Shown here piece after piece: positions 10,646-20,207 of a stretch of 64,000 nt of DNA. Positions within the stretch are counted from its first letter, which is position 1, and every line of letters starts with the position of its first letter. The DNA is from Planctomycetota bacterium (GTDB lineage: Bacteria > Planctomycetota > UBA1135 > GCA-002686595), in assembly GCA_029250885.1 (NCBI GenBank), contig JAQXEK010000014.1:62001-126000 (forward strand), written 5' to 3'. The position numbers and the translations under genes were made by a program. The notes below the pieces were generated by a model. That model did no database searches, had not been told where the DNA came from, and saw nothing but the letters and a program-made list of their open reading frames with translations.

Positions 10646-12571
10646 CTAAGGGATTAGGTTTACTAGGAGGGCCCGGTCAAGTCCGTCGAGAACGTTGTCT
10701 CCGTTGATGTCACCAAGGATCTTGTAGGGCAGGTGTCCGAAGTTGGCAGCAGCCAAAGCTTCATTTGCCAGAATCCAGTCAAAGGCCACAAGGTCAAACG
10801 CATCCACGACACCATTCGGATAGACGTCGCCGCGGAAATCGAAACCCTGGTGTTGGATCGTTGTGATGGAGTTCGACGGAGTACCTAGAGCGCCAGTGAT
10901 CGAACCGTCCACCCAGCGAACCGCAATCCAGCCGATCGATCCGGGATCACCAAGGCCGAAGTGCAAGCGATCCGGCATCTGCCCCTGGAAGCTCGAACCT
11001 GTGACTACTTGCTTCATTTGGGTCCGACCAGCAGCGCGTACGAAGACTTGCGTATTGGAGACGTTCCGGCTACCGCCAGTCTCGCGCAAGTCCACCTGAA
11101 GCCACTTGCTCGTGGTCTGGAGCGTGTTCTCGTAGATAGCGGTCCGCGTGTGCTGACCGTGAATAAGAAATGGACTGATTCCCGAGCGGGTCACGACAAG
11201 GTCCATGTCCCCGTCGTTCTCCATGTCAAAAGGAACAAGCGATCTGGCAATGTCCTCGTCACCCAGCGCATTGCCCTTGGTCTTGGCGAAGGTCGGAACA
11301 TGCACGCTCTGGTCCACGAAGAGCGGGGTCTTCCCATCCGGCAAGGTGGCCGGCCACTGGTTCTCGTGGAACCAGTTCGAGAAGGGGTTCTTCATCCCTG
11401 CAACCCGCAAGAGGTCCAGGTCCGCATCATTGTCCATATCGGTCAAAGCAACGCCCCAACCGAAGCGGGCTAATTGGGCTGAGACATCAGGGGCAAAGTC
11501 CTCATAGGCGAGGCCTTGCCCAGACTCGCCAAGCTCGGAGTCGTTTCGATAGAAGCGGTCCCCCCAGTAGGCGTTGGACTGAAACTGATCGAGGTCTCCA
11601 TCGAAGTCGATATCTCCGAGGGTGATCCCCATCTCATTGCGCGTCTCGGTCGGGGCGCCGTTGAGCCCAGCGGCATTAGCTTGATTAGGCAGAAAAGTCC
11701 CCGTTCCGTCGTTAAGTCGCAGGATGTCTTCGCCGAAATCGACATTGATGTGGATGTCAAGGTGTCCGTCCCGATCGTAATCTAATAGCGTGGGCATCCA
11801 GGTTGAGCCAGGGAACCACTCGTCCATGCCGGCCGTAATCGTCGCGTCTTGGAATTGCCTAGAACTCCAGTCCGTTGCACCTAGCGGCATCGGCGAGTTG
11901 GGAACGCTGCGCCAGATGCGCATCTGGTCATAAAGGAAGCCCGGGAGTCTTGCCCAGTAGGTAGCTATGAAATCTAGGTATCCGTCGCCGTCGAAGTCCC
12001 CGGCGCTTGCGCCACCATAGTCCCCAAGGAAGGTCAACTCCTCCGTCAGAGCTAGAGGGAAGCTGCCAGCAGACACCGTCACATCGGTAAAGGAGAACGC
12101 CGGCGCCCCGTCATTACGGAAGAGTGTGTACAGGTCCATGTTGGCCGTATACCCGGGATAACCGAGGGTCAACAGGTCTAGATCCCCATCGTTTTCCACA
12201 TCGATAAAGAGAGCTCCAGCGCGCCTCTGCGTAGTCTGGTCGACCCCTCGGGCCACGGCGACATCCACGAACGTCCCATCGCCAAGGTTTCGATAGAGCT
12301 TGTTGCCGTAGAACTCCGAGTTAGGCAGGTATACGTCGAGCAGGGAGTCATTGTCGAAGTCCATGACTGCAACTCCCGCACATTCACTTGCCTCAAATCC
12401 AACCGGGTGAAAGGTGAAATCAATGCCCGGAAACTCGGGAGCCTGGGTGTCGACGGTCAACTCCTTTAGGTCAAAAGGAAGCGGCGAGCCTAGAAGCCCC
12501 TGGGCCGCTGCGAGGGGAATAGGCACCGTGAGAACCAAAGTGACGCTAAGCAGGAATGGACTACACTTCAT
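10646..12571 (-). CDS. Secreted VCBS/FG-GAP repeat protein with ASPIC/UnbV and dockerin domains, copy 1
   Basis: A 641-residue paralogue of the next gene with the same order: signal peptide (MKCSPFLLSVTLVLTVPIPL), calcium-binding VCBS blades (VAVMDFDNDSLLDVYLPNSE, GDFDGDGYLDF, GDIDFDGDLDQFQSNAYWG), an ASPIC/UnbV domain (KWLQVDLRETGGSRN ... HFGLGDPG) and a dockerin-like tail (GDINGDNVLDGLDRALL). The two proteins can be aligned along nearly their whole length without large gaps, so this is a tandem duplication. The longest frame starts at 12655, but its first 28 codons precede the signal peptide; the ATG at 12571 is preferred. The 264 bases upstream are shared with the divergent peroxidase gene. 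Confidence 0.9.
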   Translation of the reverse strand: MKCSPFLLSVTLVLTVPIPLAAAQGLLGSPLPFDLKELTVDTQAPEFPGIDFTFHPVGFEASECAGVAVMDFDNDSLLDVYLPNSEFYGNKLYRNLGDGTFVDVAVARGVDQTTQRRAGALFIDVENDGDLDLLTLGYPGYTANMDLYTLFRNDGAPAFSFTDVTVSAGSFPLALTEELTFLGDYGGASAGDFDGDGYLDFIATYWARLPGFLYDQMRIWRSVPNSPMPLGATDWSSRQFQDATITAGMDEWFPGSTWMPTLLDYDRDGHLDIHINVDFGEDILRLNDGTGTFLPNQANAAGLNGAPTETRNEMGITLGDIDFDGDLDQFQSNAYWGDRFYRNDSELGESGQGLAYEDFAPDVSAQLARFGWGVALTDMDNDADLDLLRVAGMKNPFSNWFHENQWPATLPDGKTPLFVDQSVHVPTFAKTKGNALGDEDIARSLVPFDMENDGDMDLVVTRSGISPFLIHGQHTRTAIYENTLQTTSKWLQVDLRETGGSRNVSNTQVFVRAAGRTQMKQVVTGSSFQGQMPDRLHFGLGDPGSIGWIAVRWVDGSITGALGTPSNSITTIQHQGFDFRGDVYPNGVVDAFDLVAFDWILANEALAAANFGHLPYKILGDINGDNVLDGLDRALLVNLIP

Positions 12572-12835
12572 GTATGCGATGAGAAGAGGGAAAACATTCC
12601 GGGAGGCGTGGAGCTGCAAGCCCCACAGAACACCGGGGAACTTCAAACTTAGCACAGAATAGGCGACCGCGTAGGGAACTCAGAAGTTTTGTGTCACAAT
12701 TGTATCCACCACCGGATTGCACGTGGTATCTCTTTATATATGGCCTAATGGCATCGAATCCGCCCGGACACAAATCCTAGGGTTTTCGCCACCCGACCGT
12801 TATCTCCCCGCCGTCCGGGCCATCTTCACCCTTAA
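12572..12835. promoter_or_regulatory. Divergent intergenic region between VCBS copy 1 and the di-haem peroxidase
   Basis: 264 bases that must carry promoters for both flanking genes. The 12680-12760 stretch is visibly richer in A+T than its surroundings. It contains TACAAT on the minus strand and TATATATGG on the plus strand as possible -10 elements, but neither has a good -35 at the right distance. I cannot assign promoters with confidence. Confidence 0.3.
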
Positions 12836-13972
12836 ATGATCATGCAAAACCGCCTTTCCAAATGGTTCCTCGCTGCAGCCGTCATGACAACGACGAGCTG
12901 TGGAAGCCAAACTGGAACTAATGAGTCCGGTACTCTGTCCGGTACTCTGTTCGCTAAAGCCGCACCGGATCCCCAACAGGCCAAGATCAATCTTGGTCGT
13001 GATTTAATGTTTGAAGCAGCCTTATCGCGGCCCCTGGGGGTGTCGTGCGGAACTTGTCACGACCCGCTTATCGGCTGGGGTGACGGTCGTCCCCAAGGCA
13101 AAGGCATTCAAGACCACTCTCTCTCTGGAGACACAAACGGGGACGGTGTGTCCGACCACGACAGTAATCTTGCGGTGACGGGCAACCGATTTAAAACGAT
13201 CCTGACGGGTCGCAACACGCCAACCATTTACAACTCCCACGTCTTTCCGAACCTTTTCTGGGATGGACGCGCGGGAGACCTCGGCCACCAGGCCATCTTC
13301 CCGATCGAGGGCTTCAATGAGATGAACTCGAGTTGGAACGACCACGTCCTGCCCTTGCTCCAGGCGGACACAGCCTACAAGCGCAAGTTCAAGCTGGCCT
13401 ATGGGTCGTCGACGATCACTGCGGCCTTGGCCGCCGAGGCCATCGGCGCTTACGAGGCGACAATTAGCGTGTTCGACACGCCTTACGATCAGTACATCGC
13501 CGGAGACTTGACTGCAATGTCCACGGAGGCCATTGCGGGTCTCGACCTGTTTCGCAACAAGGCGGGCTGCGTGACCTGCCACGCCGAGCCTATGCTCAGT
13601 AACTTCGGCTTCGCAAACATCGGAGTCCCAAGCGCAGGCACCTTCGCCCTCACGGGCACCCTGGACTTTGGCCACGGGAGACGCACCGACCTTACGCAGA
13701 CCCCTCCCGTGAACATCGACATCCCGGCCGACTACATGAAGTTTAAGGTCCCCCAACTTCGCATGGTGGACCTTACCGGCCCCTATATGCACAACGGCGC
13801 GCTCCAAACCCTCGAGGACGTCGTCGAATTCTTCGATCAGGGCGGAGGTCCCGATCTTTCTGGCAGGGGCACAAAGGACCCTGCCATCGTGCCCCTAGGC
13901 CTAACCAGCCAAGAGAAGGCTGATCTCGTCACATTCCTCCGTGAAGGCCTCACCGGCAACCCGATCGACTAA
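12836..13972 (+). CDS. Di-haem cytochrome c peroxidase / MauG family lipoprotein
   Basis: A 378-residue periplasmic protein. The signal peptide ends TTTSC (Cys22), a weak lipobox. Two c-haem motifs are present: CGTCH at residues 71-75 and CVTCH at 245-249. The surrounding sequence fits the CCP_MauG family (RNTPTIYN, FWDGRAGDLGHQA, VPQLRMVDLTGPYMHNGA, LEDVVEFFDQGG). Members reduce peroxide or carry out long-range oxidation of a partner protein (MauG, MbnH). Which applies here cannot be read from the sequence. The next gene starts 5 bases after the stop and encodes a secreted protein, so the two are surely co-expressed and the neighbour may be the peroxidase's partner. Confidence 0.92.
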   Translation: MIMQNRLSKWFLAAAVMTTTSCGSQTGTNESGTLSGTLFAKAAPDPQQAKINLGRDLMFEAALSRPLGVSCGTCHDPLIGWGDGRPQGKGIQDHSLSGDTNGDGVSDHDSNLAVTGNRFKTILTGRNTPTIYNSHVFPNLFWDGRAGDLGHQAIFPIEGFNEMNSSWNDHVLPLLQADTAYKRKFKLAYGSSTITAALAAEAIGAYEATISVFDTPYDQYIAGDLTAMSTEAIAGLDLFRNKAGCVTCHAEPMLSNFGFANIGVPSAGTFALTGTLDFGHGRRTDLTQTPPVNIDIPADYMKFKVPQLRMVDLTGPYMHNGALQTLEDVVEFFDQGGGPDLSGRGTKDPAIVPLGLTSQEKADLVTFLREGLTGNPID

Positions 13973-13977
13973 TCGCA

Positions 13978-16410
13978 ATGAAGTTCACCTACACGCCCCT
14001 CATTCTCTCTGCACTCATGGCAGGCCCCCTCGCGGCCTCCTCCACTGCCCTCCCCCAATTCCCCCCGCCCTCCGAGGCCGACGCGGGCGGCGACAACGTG
14101 CCCAACCCGGGTATGCACCACCTAAAGGTAATCGTAGATTCCCAAGGCGGCTTCCTGCGCTCACCACCCGTGATCCTTCCTAAGGATTACATCTTGCCGA
14201 CTGCCCCCCGCCCGATTGGGTGGGTGATTAGCACTACCGGGCTCAAGGGGATCTACCTTGCCGACATAGCTAAGCCGGGCGGCAACCAAGCGGCCGTGGA
14301 CAACCTAACCGTCCTTGCCACGGACGAGGATTATCCGGAGTCCTTCTACTTCGCGAACTCGGACCCCTCCGGCTCCCTGGACGAGACTGCACTCGACGCA
14401 CAAGGCGACCCGATCCACTACAACCTTCACTACCCCCAAGAGACTCCTGAGAGCTTCTGGCTGGAGGATAAGGGTATTGAAGGGACCGCGCCTACGGATG
14501 ACCTCGAGCGCCTGCTCGACGAGATCACTTCGAGTGGCTCAAAGGTCGGGATTCCCGAGGCCATGGACATCCTGCTTGGAACAAACACAAGCGGCGCCCT
14601 AACCAACCGCGCCTACCTCGGCTTTCCCTTACTGAAGTACCAGGCCGCCCGGGTTAACAACAGCTATGACCCCGTCACTAAGAACCTAACCATCCGTCAG
14701 CTCTGGTATGGCAACGAGATTGTCAGCGACTGCGACATCGCCGAGCTTCCCGCCGAGGGCGAGTTCACCATCACGTGGGAAGTGCGCGGTCTAGGAGATA
14801 TCGGCCCCAACCGTACGCGCGCATTCCCGATCGATGAGTTCACTTCAATCCCGATGAAGAAAGCCTCGAACGGCGACTTCTGGCACACAAACAGCTGGAT
14901 TTGGAAGTGGTTTCACCATGTCGAAGGCGCCACAGGCAGGCGTTACGCGCTCGACGCGCTCTACAGCCTTCACACAGGTTCCGAATCCGCGCCGAGCTAC
15001 ACCGACATCAACCCTGCCGACCCCAGAGACTGGCTCCATGTCGATCGCAGCTTCGACATGGGAAGCTTCATCGGTGAAGACGACATGTTTGATTTCGAGG
15101 CGTTCCAGGAGTACGACCTCGACCTCAACGGTCAAATCGGCGGGTACACGCGCAATGGCGTCGACACCGGCGCAGCCTGGGATTCCACCACGAACAACAA
15201 AGCCCAGTTTAACGTCTACGGGCGAAATGAGCGTGGCGTGCCGGTCATCAACTGGAGTAAGGGCCCTTTCCACATCCCCTACTTTGGCTATGACTCATCC
15301 TTCTCGACGATCCGCCAGGGGCAAGGTTTTGACCAGGTGATTCGCTATGGCGAAGGAGAGGCTCAGGCCGGTCTCTACAACTGGGGCTGGCGTCAGCACC
15401 CGCCTCGCATCAACTGGATTGAGACCTACTCCGAAGGTCAGATTCTCGCCTCCGGTGCTCCTAAGCTTTGGCGCTTCGCCCACAAGTGGGAGGAGATTGC
15501 CAGCATGGGCCTGAGCGCGATTGGCGATCACTCTCCCGAGTTGATCATCCATAACGCGCTGCTTGCCTATGACGCATCAGCGGGTACGCCCGCCGACTTG
15601 GTGGCCTTCGAAGACGCGATCGATGGCATGATGCCCCATGTCAGGGATCGCCGCGGACTTCCCCCGGTGGACGATATTCCAGGGTTCCCCGAACCCACAT
15701 CGAACGTGAACCTGCTGTACACGAACCTTGATGTGTACGGTGACGTAGACACGCTTAACGCAACCGGTCGCTTGAATTGGCACGAAGGCGATACCATCAA
15801 CATTACGATCCACAACGACGACAACTTCACGCGCTACTTCCGCGCCGTGGACTTCGGCACGACGGACTACCAGTTTAGCGGCCTCGATATGGGTCGCTTC
15901 GACTGGAAGCCCGTCTATGGGTTCCCCCAGCTCGCAGCCAGCGCTTGGCGCCCAAACTCCGGGACTCCCTACGGCTTTTCCGCCCAGGGCCTAGACCCGA
16001 GCTTTTGGGCGGGCACTGGTATCGAGGACCAGGGCAACCCCTTCTTCGTCGACGCCTACTTCGAGGATCTTTCGAACTTCTGGCCCGCCCACGAGCGGGA
16101 CTTGATCCACCAGTTCACTGACCTAGACGGCTTTAGCGGCCCTGGCTTTACCTCGCAGACCACGGACCCGTTTAGTGTCTGGGCAAACGAGGATCTATCG
16201 GGTCTACCCACCTCGGATTCCTCGATCTGGTCCTACTCCTACGGTCGTCCCATCCCTGCGAACACAACTGTGACCTTCGCAGTCGAGATGCCACGAGCCT
16301 CGGGCCTCAACAACGGCGCGCTCTATCTCTTTGACCCTCAGTTCCACGCCTCGGCGATCTACACGCTGCACCCGACCAGCGAAGTTCAGCCCGAAGGCCT
16401 AGACGACTAG
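13978..16410 (+). CDS. Large secreted Trp-rich protein of unknown function
   Basis: 810 residues with an N-terminal signal peptide ([20 protein letters not shown]), so exported. I do not recognise a family. It is rich in Trp, Asp and aromatic residues and has no cysteines in the parts I checked. Notable segments are [18 protein letters not shown] in the middle, and a C-terminal beta-rich part ([19 protein letters not shown] and [20 protein letters not shown]) whose flavour resembles a cupredoxin or other beta-sandwich. The copper ligands Cys and Met are not evident. It follows the di-haem peroxidase by 5 bases and is closed by a strong hairpin at 16428-16473. A substrate or partner role for the peroxidase is an inference from position only. 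Confidence 0.85.
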   Translation: MKFTYTPLILSALMAGPLAASSTALPQFPPPSEADAGGDNVPNPGMHHLKVIVDSQGGFLRSPPVILPKDYILPTAPRPIGWVISTTGLKGIYLADIAKPGGNQAAVDNLTVLATDEDYPESFYFANSDPSGSLDETALDAQGDPIHYNLHYPQETPESFWLEDKGIEGTAPTDDLERLLDEITSSGSKVGIPEAMDILLGTNTSGALTNRAYLGFPLLKYQAARVNNSYDPVTKNLTIRQLWYGNEIVSDCDIAELPAEGEFTITWEVRGLGDIGPNRTRAFPIDEFTSIPMKKASNGDFWHTNSWIWKWFHHVEGATGRRYALDALYSLHTGSESAPSYTDINPADPRDWLHVDRSFDMGSFIGEDDMFDFEAFQEYDLDLNGQIGGYTRNGVDTGAAWDSTTNNKAQFNVYGRNERGVPVINWSKGPFHIPYFGYDSSFSTIRQGQGFDQVIRYGEGEAQAGLYNWGWRQHPPRINWIETYSEGQILASGAPKLWRFAHKWEEIASMGLSAIGDHSPELIIHNALLAYDASAGTPADLVAFEDAIDGMMPHVRDRRGLPPVDDIPGFPEPTSNVNLLYTNLDVYGDVDTLNATGRLNWHEGDTINITIHNDDNFTRYFRAVDFGTTDYQFSGLDMGRFDWKPVYGFPQLAASAWRPNSGTPYGFSAQGLDPSFWAGTGIEDQGNPFFVDAYFEDLSNFWPAHERDLIHQFTDLDGFSGPGFTSQTTDPFSVWANEDLSGLPTSDSSIWSYSYGRPIPANTTVTFAVEMPRASGLNNGALYLFDPQFHASAIYTLHPTSEVQPEGLDD

Positions 16411-16427
16411 CCTCTTAGAACTACAAG

Positions 16428-16473
16428 ACGAAGAGAGCGCAGCAGCCCACCCGGGCTGCTGCGCTCTCTTCGT
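16428..16473 (+). terminator. Strong hairpin terminator after the 810-residue protein
   Basis: A perfect 21-bp inverted repeat (16428-16448 pairing with 16453-16473) around a 4-base loop, 17 bases after the stop codon. No long T-tract follows, so it may act as a factor-aided or 3'-protecting hairpin. Being symmetric, it could also block read-through from the opposite pnp operon. Confidence 0.8.
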
Positions 16474-16496
16474 TCTAACCGAAATCCCCAAGACAG

Positions 16497-16546
16497 AAAA
16501 AAGCCCGGCCCCACCTCTTCGCCAAGGCGAAGCAGCAGGGCCGGGC
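16497..16546 (-). terminator. Rho-independent terminator of the rpsO-pnp operon
   Basis: On the minus strand GCCCGGCCC and its complement (16538-16546 with 16503-16511) form a GC-rich stem, with an inner CTTCGCC/GGCGAAG hairpin, followed directly by six T residues (complement of 16497-16502). It lies about 40 bases past the pnp stop. Confidence 0.85.
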
Positions 16547-16584
16547 CAGCTCCCAAGGGCCGCTAGGGCCCGAAGGGAAAGAAC

Positions 16585-18696
16585 CTACTCGGCGGCGGCA
16601 GCCTCAAGCGTCTGCTTGTGGCTCAGCTTGATCTTGCCGCGGTCGTCGACGTTGATCACAACGACTTCGATCTCGTCGCCAGGCTTGACGATGTCTTCGA
16701 CCTTGTCGACGAAGCCCTCGGCAAGCTCCGAGATGTGGCAGAGGCCTTCGACTCCGGGCAAGATCTCGATGAAGGCACCGAAGTCGCGGGTGGCCTTGAC
16801 GACACCCGTGTAACGGGCACCGATGCCGGGGGACTCGCACATGCCGGAGATGGCTGCAGCGCACTTCTTGACCTTCTCGCCGTCGAGGCCGAACACCTTG
16901 ATGTTGCCCTCTTCGTCCATAATCGAGATACGTGCCTTGTACTCCTCCTGCATAGCGCGGATGTTCTTGCCACCCGGGCCAATCAGGAAGCCGATCTTCT
17001 CGGCGGGAATCTTCAGCACGGCGAAGGTCGGAGCTTGCTCGGAGACCTCAGCGCGGGGACGATCGACGACTGCGAGCATTTCCCTAAGGATGTGCTTGCG
17101 ACCGGCGTTCGCCTGGGCAAGTGCCTCTTCGAGGATCTGACGAGACAGGCCTTTGACCTTGATGTCCATCTGCAGGGCAGTGATGCCGAGGCCGGTACCG
17201 GCAACCTTGAAGTCCATGTCACCGAAGTGGTCCTCGGAGCCAAGGATGTCGCTGAGGACAACGTAGTCGTCGCCTTCCTTCACGAGGCCCATGGCGATAC
17301 CTGCGACGGGCTGTGCGATGGGCACGCCGGCAAGCATCATCGAGAGGCAACCGCCACAGACCGAAGCCATAGAGGAGGAACCGTTAGACTCGGTGATCTC
17401 CGACACGATACGGATCGTGTAGGGGAACTTGGCGTTCTCGGGAACGACGGGGGTCAGGGCTCGCTCGGCGAGCATGCCGTGGCCGATCTCGCGGCGGCCG
17501 GGACCCATCATGCGGCGGGTCTCGCCAACGCTGTAGCTCGGGAAGGAGTAGTGCAAGTAGAAGGACTTGCGGTACTCCTCGTCGATGCCGTCGATGATCA
17601 TCTCGTCCTCGGGGGTACCGAGGGTCGTGCTGACCAGCGCTTGGGTCTCACCGCGGGTGAAGAGCACCGAGCCGTGGTTACGGGTGATGATGTCGGGGTC
17701 GACCGTAATCTGACGGATGTCCGTCGGGCCACGTCCATCCGAACGACGTCCGGCAATGACGGCCTCACGGGCCACTTCGTTCTCGAGGTCATGGTAGATC
17801 GTCTTGATCTCCTTGATCCGAGCGCTGAGCTCGTCGCCAGCTTCCATGCCAGCGGTTAGCTCGGCGAGAACGCTCTCGCGATGGGCGCTCTTAGCGGCCT
17901 CGGCGGCCTTCTTGCCTTCGGTCTTGAGTGCGGCGGCAACACCGGCCTTGTGGCCTGCGATTGCGCTCGTGAGCTCTTCGTTGACGGCGGGTGCGACAAA
18001 GTCGTCCTTGTCCTTACCGGCCTTCTCCTTGAACTCCTTGACTAGGGCGCAGACCTCGGCAATGACCTTGTGGCCAAACTCGAGGGCGTCCAGCATCTGC
18101 TCTTCGGAGAGTTGCTTAGCGCTGGACTCGACCATGCAGATAGCCTCGGCAGTACCGGCGAGGACCAGGTCAAGCTCGCTCTCTTTGCGCTGCTCTTCGG
18201 TCGGAAAGGCGACCAGCTCGCCGTCGATCAATCCGACGCGGACGGCGCCCATCTCGTACATGAACGGGATGTTAGAGATGCCCAGGGAAGCGAAGCAACC
18301 CACCATCGAGAGCACGTCGGCGTTGTTCTCGCCGTCGTAGCCGAATGCGCGGCCGTAGACCTGGACTTCGCGGCGGAAGTTGTCCGGGAACATCGGACGG
18401 ATAGAGCGGTCCGTGAGACGCATGGTGAGGATCTCTTTGGTCGTCGGACGACCCTCACGCTTGAAGAAGCCGCCCGGGATCTTACCGGCAGCTTGGGTCT
18501 GCTCGCGGTAATCCACGGTCAGAGGGAAGAAGTCGAGCTCGGCCTTCAGGGGACCCTGAACGGTGCCGGAGAAGACTTCGGTTTGGCCAAGGGTCACCAG
18601 GACGGAGCCATGGGCTTGGCGGGCGATCTGCCCGGTCTCGAGTGAGATGTTCTTGCCGCCGATGTTTGCCTCGACGCGCACTTTGTTGAATGTCAT
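16585..18696 (-). CDS. pnp: Polyribonucleotide nucleotidyltransferase
   Basis: PNPase degrades RNA 3'-5' phosphorolytically. The 703-residue protein shows all parts: first RNase PH domain (about residues 8-140, [20 protein letters not shown]), a helical linker, second RNase PH domain (about 310-540, [16 protein letters not shown] and FMDFK-type DMDFKVAGT), a KH domain ([12 protein letters not shown]) and a C-terminal S1 domain ([20 protein letters not shown]). The longest frame begins at 18741, but [14 protein letters not shown] starting at 18696 aligns with homologues. rpsO lies upstream in the classic rpsO-pnp arrangement, and a T-tailed terminator closes the operon. Confidence 0.97.
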   Translation of the reverse strand: MTFNKVRVEANIGGKNISLETGQIARQAHGSVLVTLGQTEVFSGTVQGPLKAELDFFPLTVDYREQTQAAGKIPGGFFKREGRPTTKEILTMRLTDRSIRPMFPDNFRREVQVYGRAFGYDGENNADVLSMVGCFASLGISNIPFMYEMGAVRVGLIDGELVAFPTEEQRKESELDLVLAGTAEAICMVESSAKQLSEEQMLDALEFGHKVIAEVCALVKEFKEKAGKDKDDFVAPAVNEELTSAIAGHKAGVAAALKTEGKKAAEAAKSAHRESVLAELTAGMEAGDELSARIKEIKTIYHDLENEVAREAVIAGRRSDGRGPTDIRQITVDPDIITRNHGSVLFTRGETQALVSTTLGTPEDEMIIDGIDEEYRKSFYLHYSFPSYSVGETRRMMGPGRREIGHGMLAERALTPVVPENAKFPYTIRIVSEITESNGSSSMASVCGGCLSMMLAGVPIAQPVAGIAMGLVKEGDDYVVLSDILGSEDHFGDMDFKVAGTGLGITALQMDIKVKGLSRQILEEALAQANAGRKHILREMLAVVDRPRAEVSEQAPTFAVLKIPAEKIGFLIGPGGKNIRAMQEEYKARISIMDEEGNIKVFGLDGEKVKKCAAAISGMCESPGIGARYTGVVKATRDFGAFIEILPGVEGLCHISELAEGFVDKVEDIVKPGDEIEVVVINVDDRGKIKLSHKQTLEAAAAE

Positions 18697-18935
18697 TTTC
18701 GTCTGTCTTGTTTTTCGTCTGTCATTTCTTTGGCTTCGCACATCGCGAAGCGAGCGACCCGAATGGCCGCATCCCGGAGTCGGGGGTGGGGGTTCAATCC
18801 CCCATCGGTGGCAGCAGGTTCGAGTGCTCCGGCGAGCTCGTTCCCATTTCGTGTGCCCCGATCGAAGCGAAGCAAGCGCAGGCCTTTCCGCTGAGGAGAG
18901 GAGTGCGCTTACTTAGCCAATCATCGTTCGCGTAT
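18697..18935 (-). promoter_or_regulatory. Structured rpsO-pnp intercistronic leader
   Basis: 239 bases between rpsO and pnp contain at least two local hairpins: GGGGG/CCCCC with a 6-base loop (18788-18803) and CTTCGC/GCGAAG (about 18734-18750), the latter close to the pnp start. In many bacteria the pnp leader folds into an RNase III-processed, autoregulated structure. Equivalence here is an inference. No gene is visible. Confidence 0.4.
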
Positions 18936-19208
18936 CTATCGAGCCCTGAGGTTCAACTTGGCGACGATCGAGCGGAAGGAATCCGCACGGTTGTTGCGTA
19001 GGTACTTCAAGAGCTTGGCGCGGCGTGCAACCATGGCGAGAAGACCGCGGCGTGAACCGTGATCCTTCTTGTGGGTGCGCAGGTGCTCGGTCAGGTTCTT
19101 GATGTTCTCGGTGAGCAGTGCAATCTGCACTTCGGAGGATCCGTTGTCACCGTCGGAGTTCGCGAACTCCTTAACGATTTCGAGCTTACGCTCAGCTGCA
19201 ATGGCCAT
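18936..19208 (-). CDS. rpsO: Small ribosomal subunit protein uS15
   Basis: A 90-residue S15, the primary binding protein of the central domain of 16S rRNA. The family core is intact: [21 protein letters not shown] followed by [20 protein letters not shown] and LLKYLRNN. The longest frame begins at 19241, but the ATG at 19208 ([16 protein letters not shown]) gives the standard length and has an AGGAAA ribosome-binding sequence about 9 bases upstream. pnp follows after a 239-base structured leader. Confidence 0.98.
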   Translation of the reverse strand: MAIAAERKLEIVKEFANSDGDNGSSEVQIALLTENIKNLTEHLRTHKKDHGSRRGLLAMVARRAKLLKYLRNNRADSFRSIVAKLNLRAR

Positions 19209-19382
19209 GTGGCTTTTCCTAATTGTCTGTAATGCTTTCACTTGCCCTTTCCCCAGGAAATCCAGGGAGGGGTGCCTTCCTGCGGCAGGCGCCGGTTTCA
19301 GAAAGTCGCGAATAGGGTAGCGATTCCAGGCTGAAGGTCAACCGTCCAGCCTCTCATTCCATTAAAGGAGTGCCTGGGAGCC

Positions 19383-19937
19383 CTACTGGGCCGCCATGGC
19401 GTCCCGAACCGGGAGCAGGGCCAGAATTTCACCGGCAAAGACCTCGGCACAGCGCATCTCGGCCACCCCGACGTCTGTCCGAGCGTCCCCCCCGAAGGAA
19501 TTTGCACTGACTTCCCGGGTGAGTTCAACCGCCCAGAGCACATCTGCCCCCTTGACCATTCGCGCCTCGGCCCGGGCTAAAACCGCCCCACGGGCCGACA
19601 GATCCTTGCGATCCCAACGCAGCATGGTCACCTGCAGCTCTGCATCGGACTCGCCACCGGTGTCCACCCAGCTAAAGGGCAGGGGCGTGTAGAGCCTGTC
19701 CAGAAGGCCGCGATACAGCTGCTCCCGGAGCTCACCTGAGGGAATCTCCGTATCCTTCGTACGCAGCTTGAATGGCATTACAGCGATATCCGCCGGCTGA
19801 ACCATCTCGAGCCCACCACCGGGCAACCAGAACGTATTGTGCTTCTCGGCCCGATCCTTCGGGGGATTGATGCAGCTACCAACGATAAGGGCGAGCGCCG
19901 AGGCGATGAGTGTATTTCGGAGGCCGAGGATCTTCAT
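19383..19937 (-). CDS. Putative lipoprotein of unknown function
   Basis: 184 residues. The N-terminus is a lipoprotein signal peptide with lipobox VGSC (Cys22). The mature part is a compact alpha/beta-looking domain (ADIAVMPFKLRTKDTEIPSG and LREQLYRGLLDRLYTPLPFS). Its pattern recalls small outer-membrane lipoproteins that assemble a nucleotide- or complex-binding fold (GNA1162/LpoB/CsgG-like), but I cannot confirm membership. It is on the same strand as rpsO, 174 bases upstream, and probably has its own promoter. No catalytic motif is visible. Confidence 0.7.
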   Translation of the reverse strand: MKILGLRNTLIASALALIVGSCINPPKDRAEKHNTFWLPGGGLEMVQPADIAVMPFKLRTKDTEIPSGELREQLYRGLLDRLYTPLPFSWVDTGGESDAELQVTMLRWDRKDLSARGAVLARAEARMVKGADVLWAVELTREVSANSFGGDARTDVGVAEMRCAEVFAGEILALLPVRDAMAAQ

Positions 19938-20207
19938 AGGCGCATCCTAGCCTTTGTGGCTCGGGTCCGGAAACAGCCGCAAGAGATTATCGAGCCTTCC
20001 CCCACCGATCCGGCGTGTCCCAAGCCAAATAGCCACAAACCTAGAATCGCCCTACGCCCCCAGGTCTACACGCAGTCCAGCAGAGCGTAAGGGCGATTTC
20101 CGGCCGCTGACGAGTCCATTTGCCCCCTAAAGCTGCTTTTGTTAGCCGTCGACTTCTGTCCTAACTCTGGGACATTCGAGCTCGAGACCGCCCTACTGCC
20201 CGCAAGC

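Noticed and set aside
16618-17859. 413-codon plus-strand open frame
   Set aside because: It is antisense to pnp; long antisense frames are expected at this GC content.
18721-18850. Possible tRNA or tRNA-Sec-like gene between rpsO and pnp
   Set aside because: Segments resemble T-arm and anticodon-arm sequences (including TCA), but the loop sizes and required pairings (position 61, acceptor arm, CCA) fail and no cloverleaf closes.
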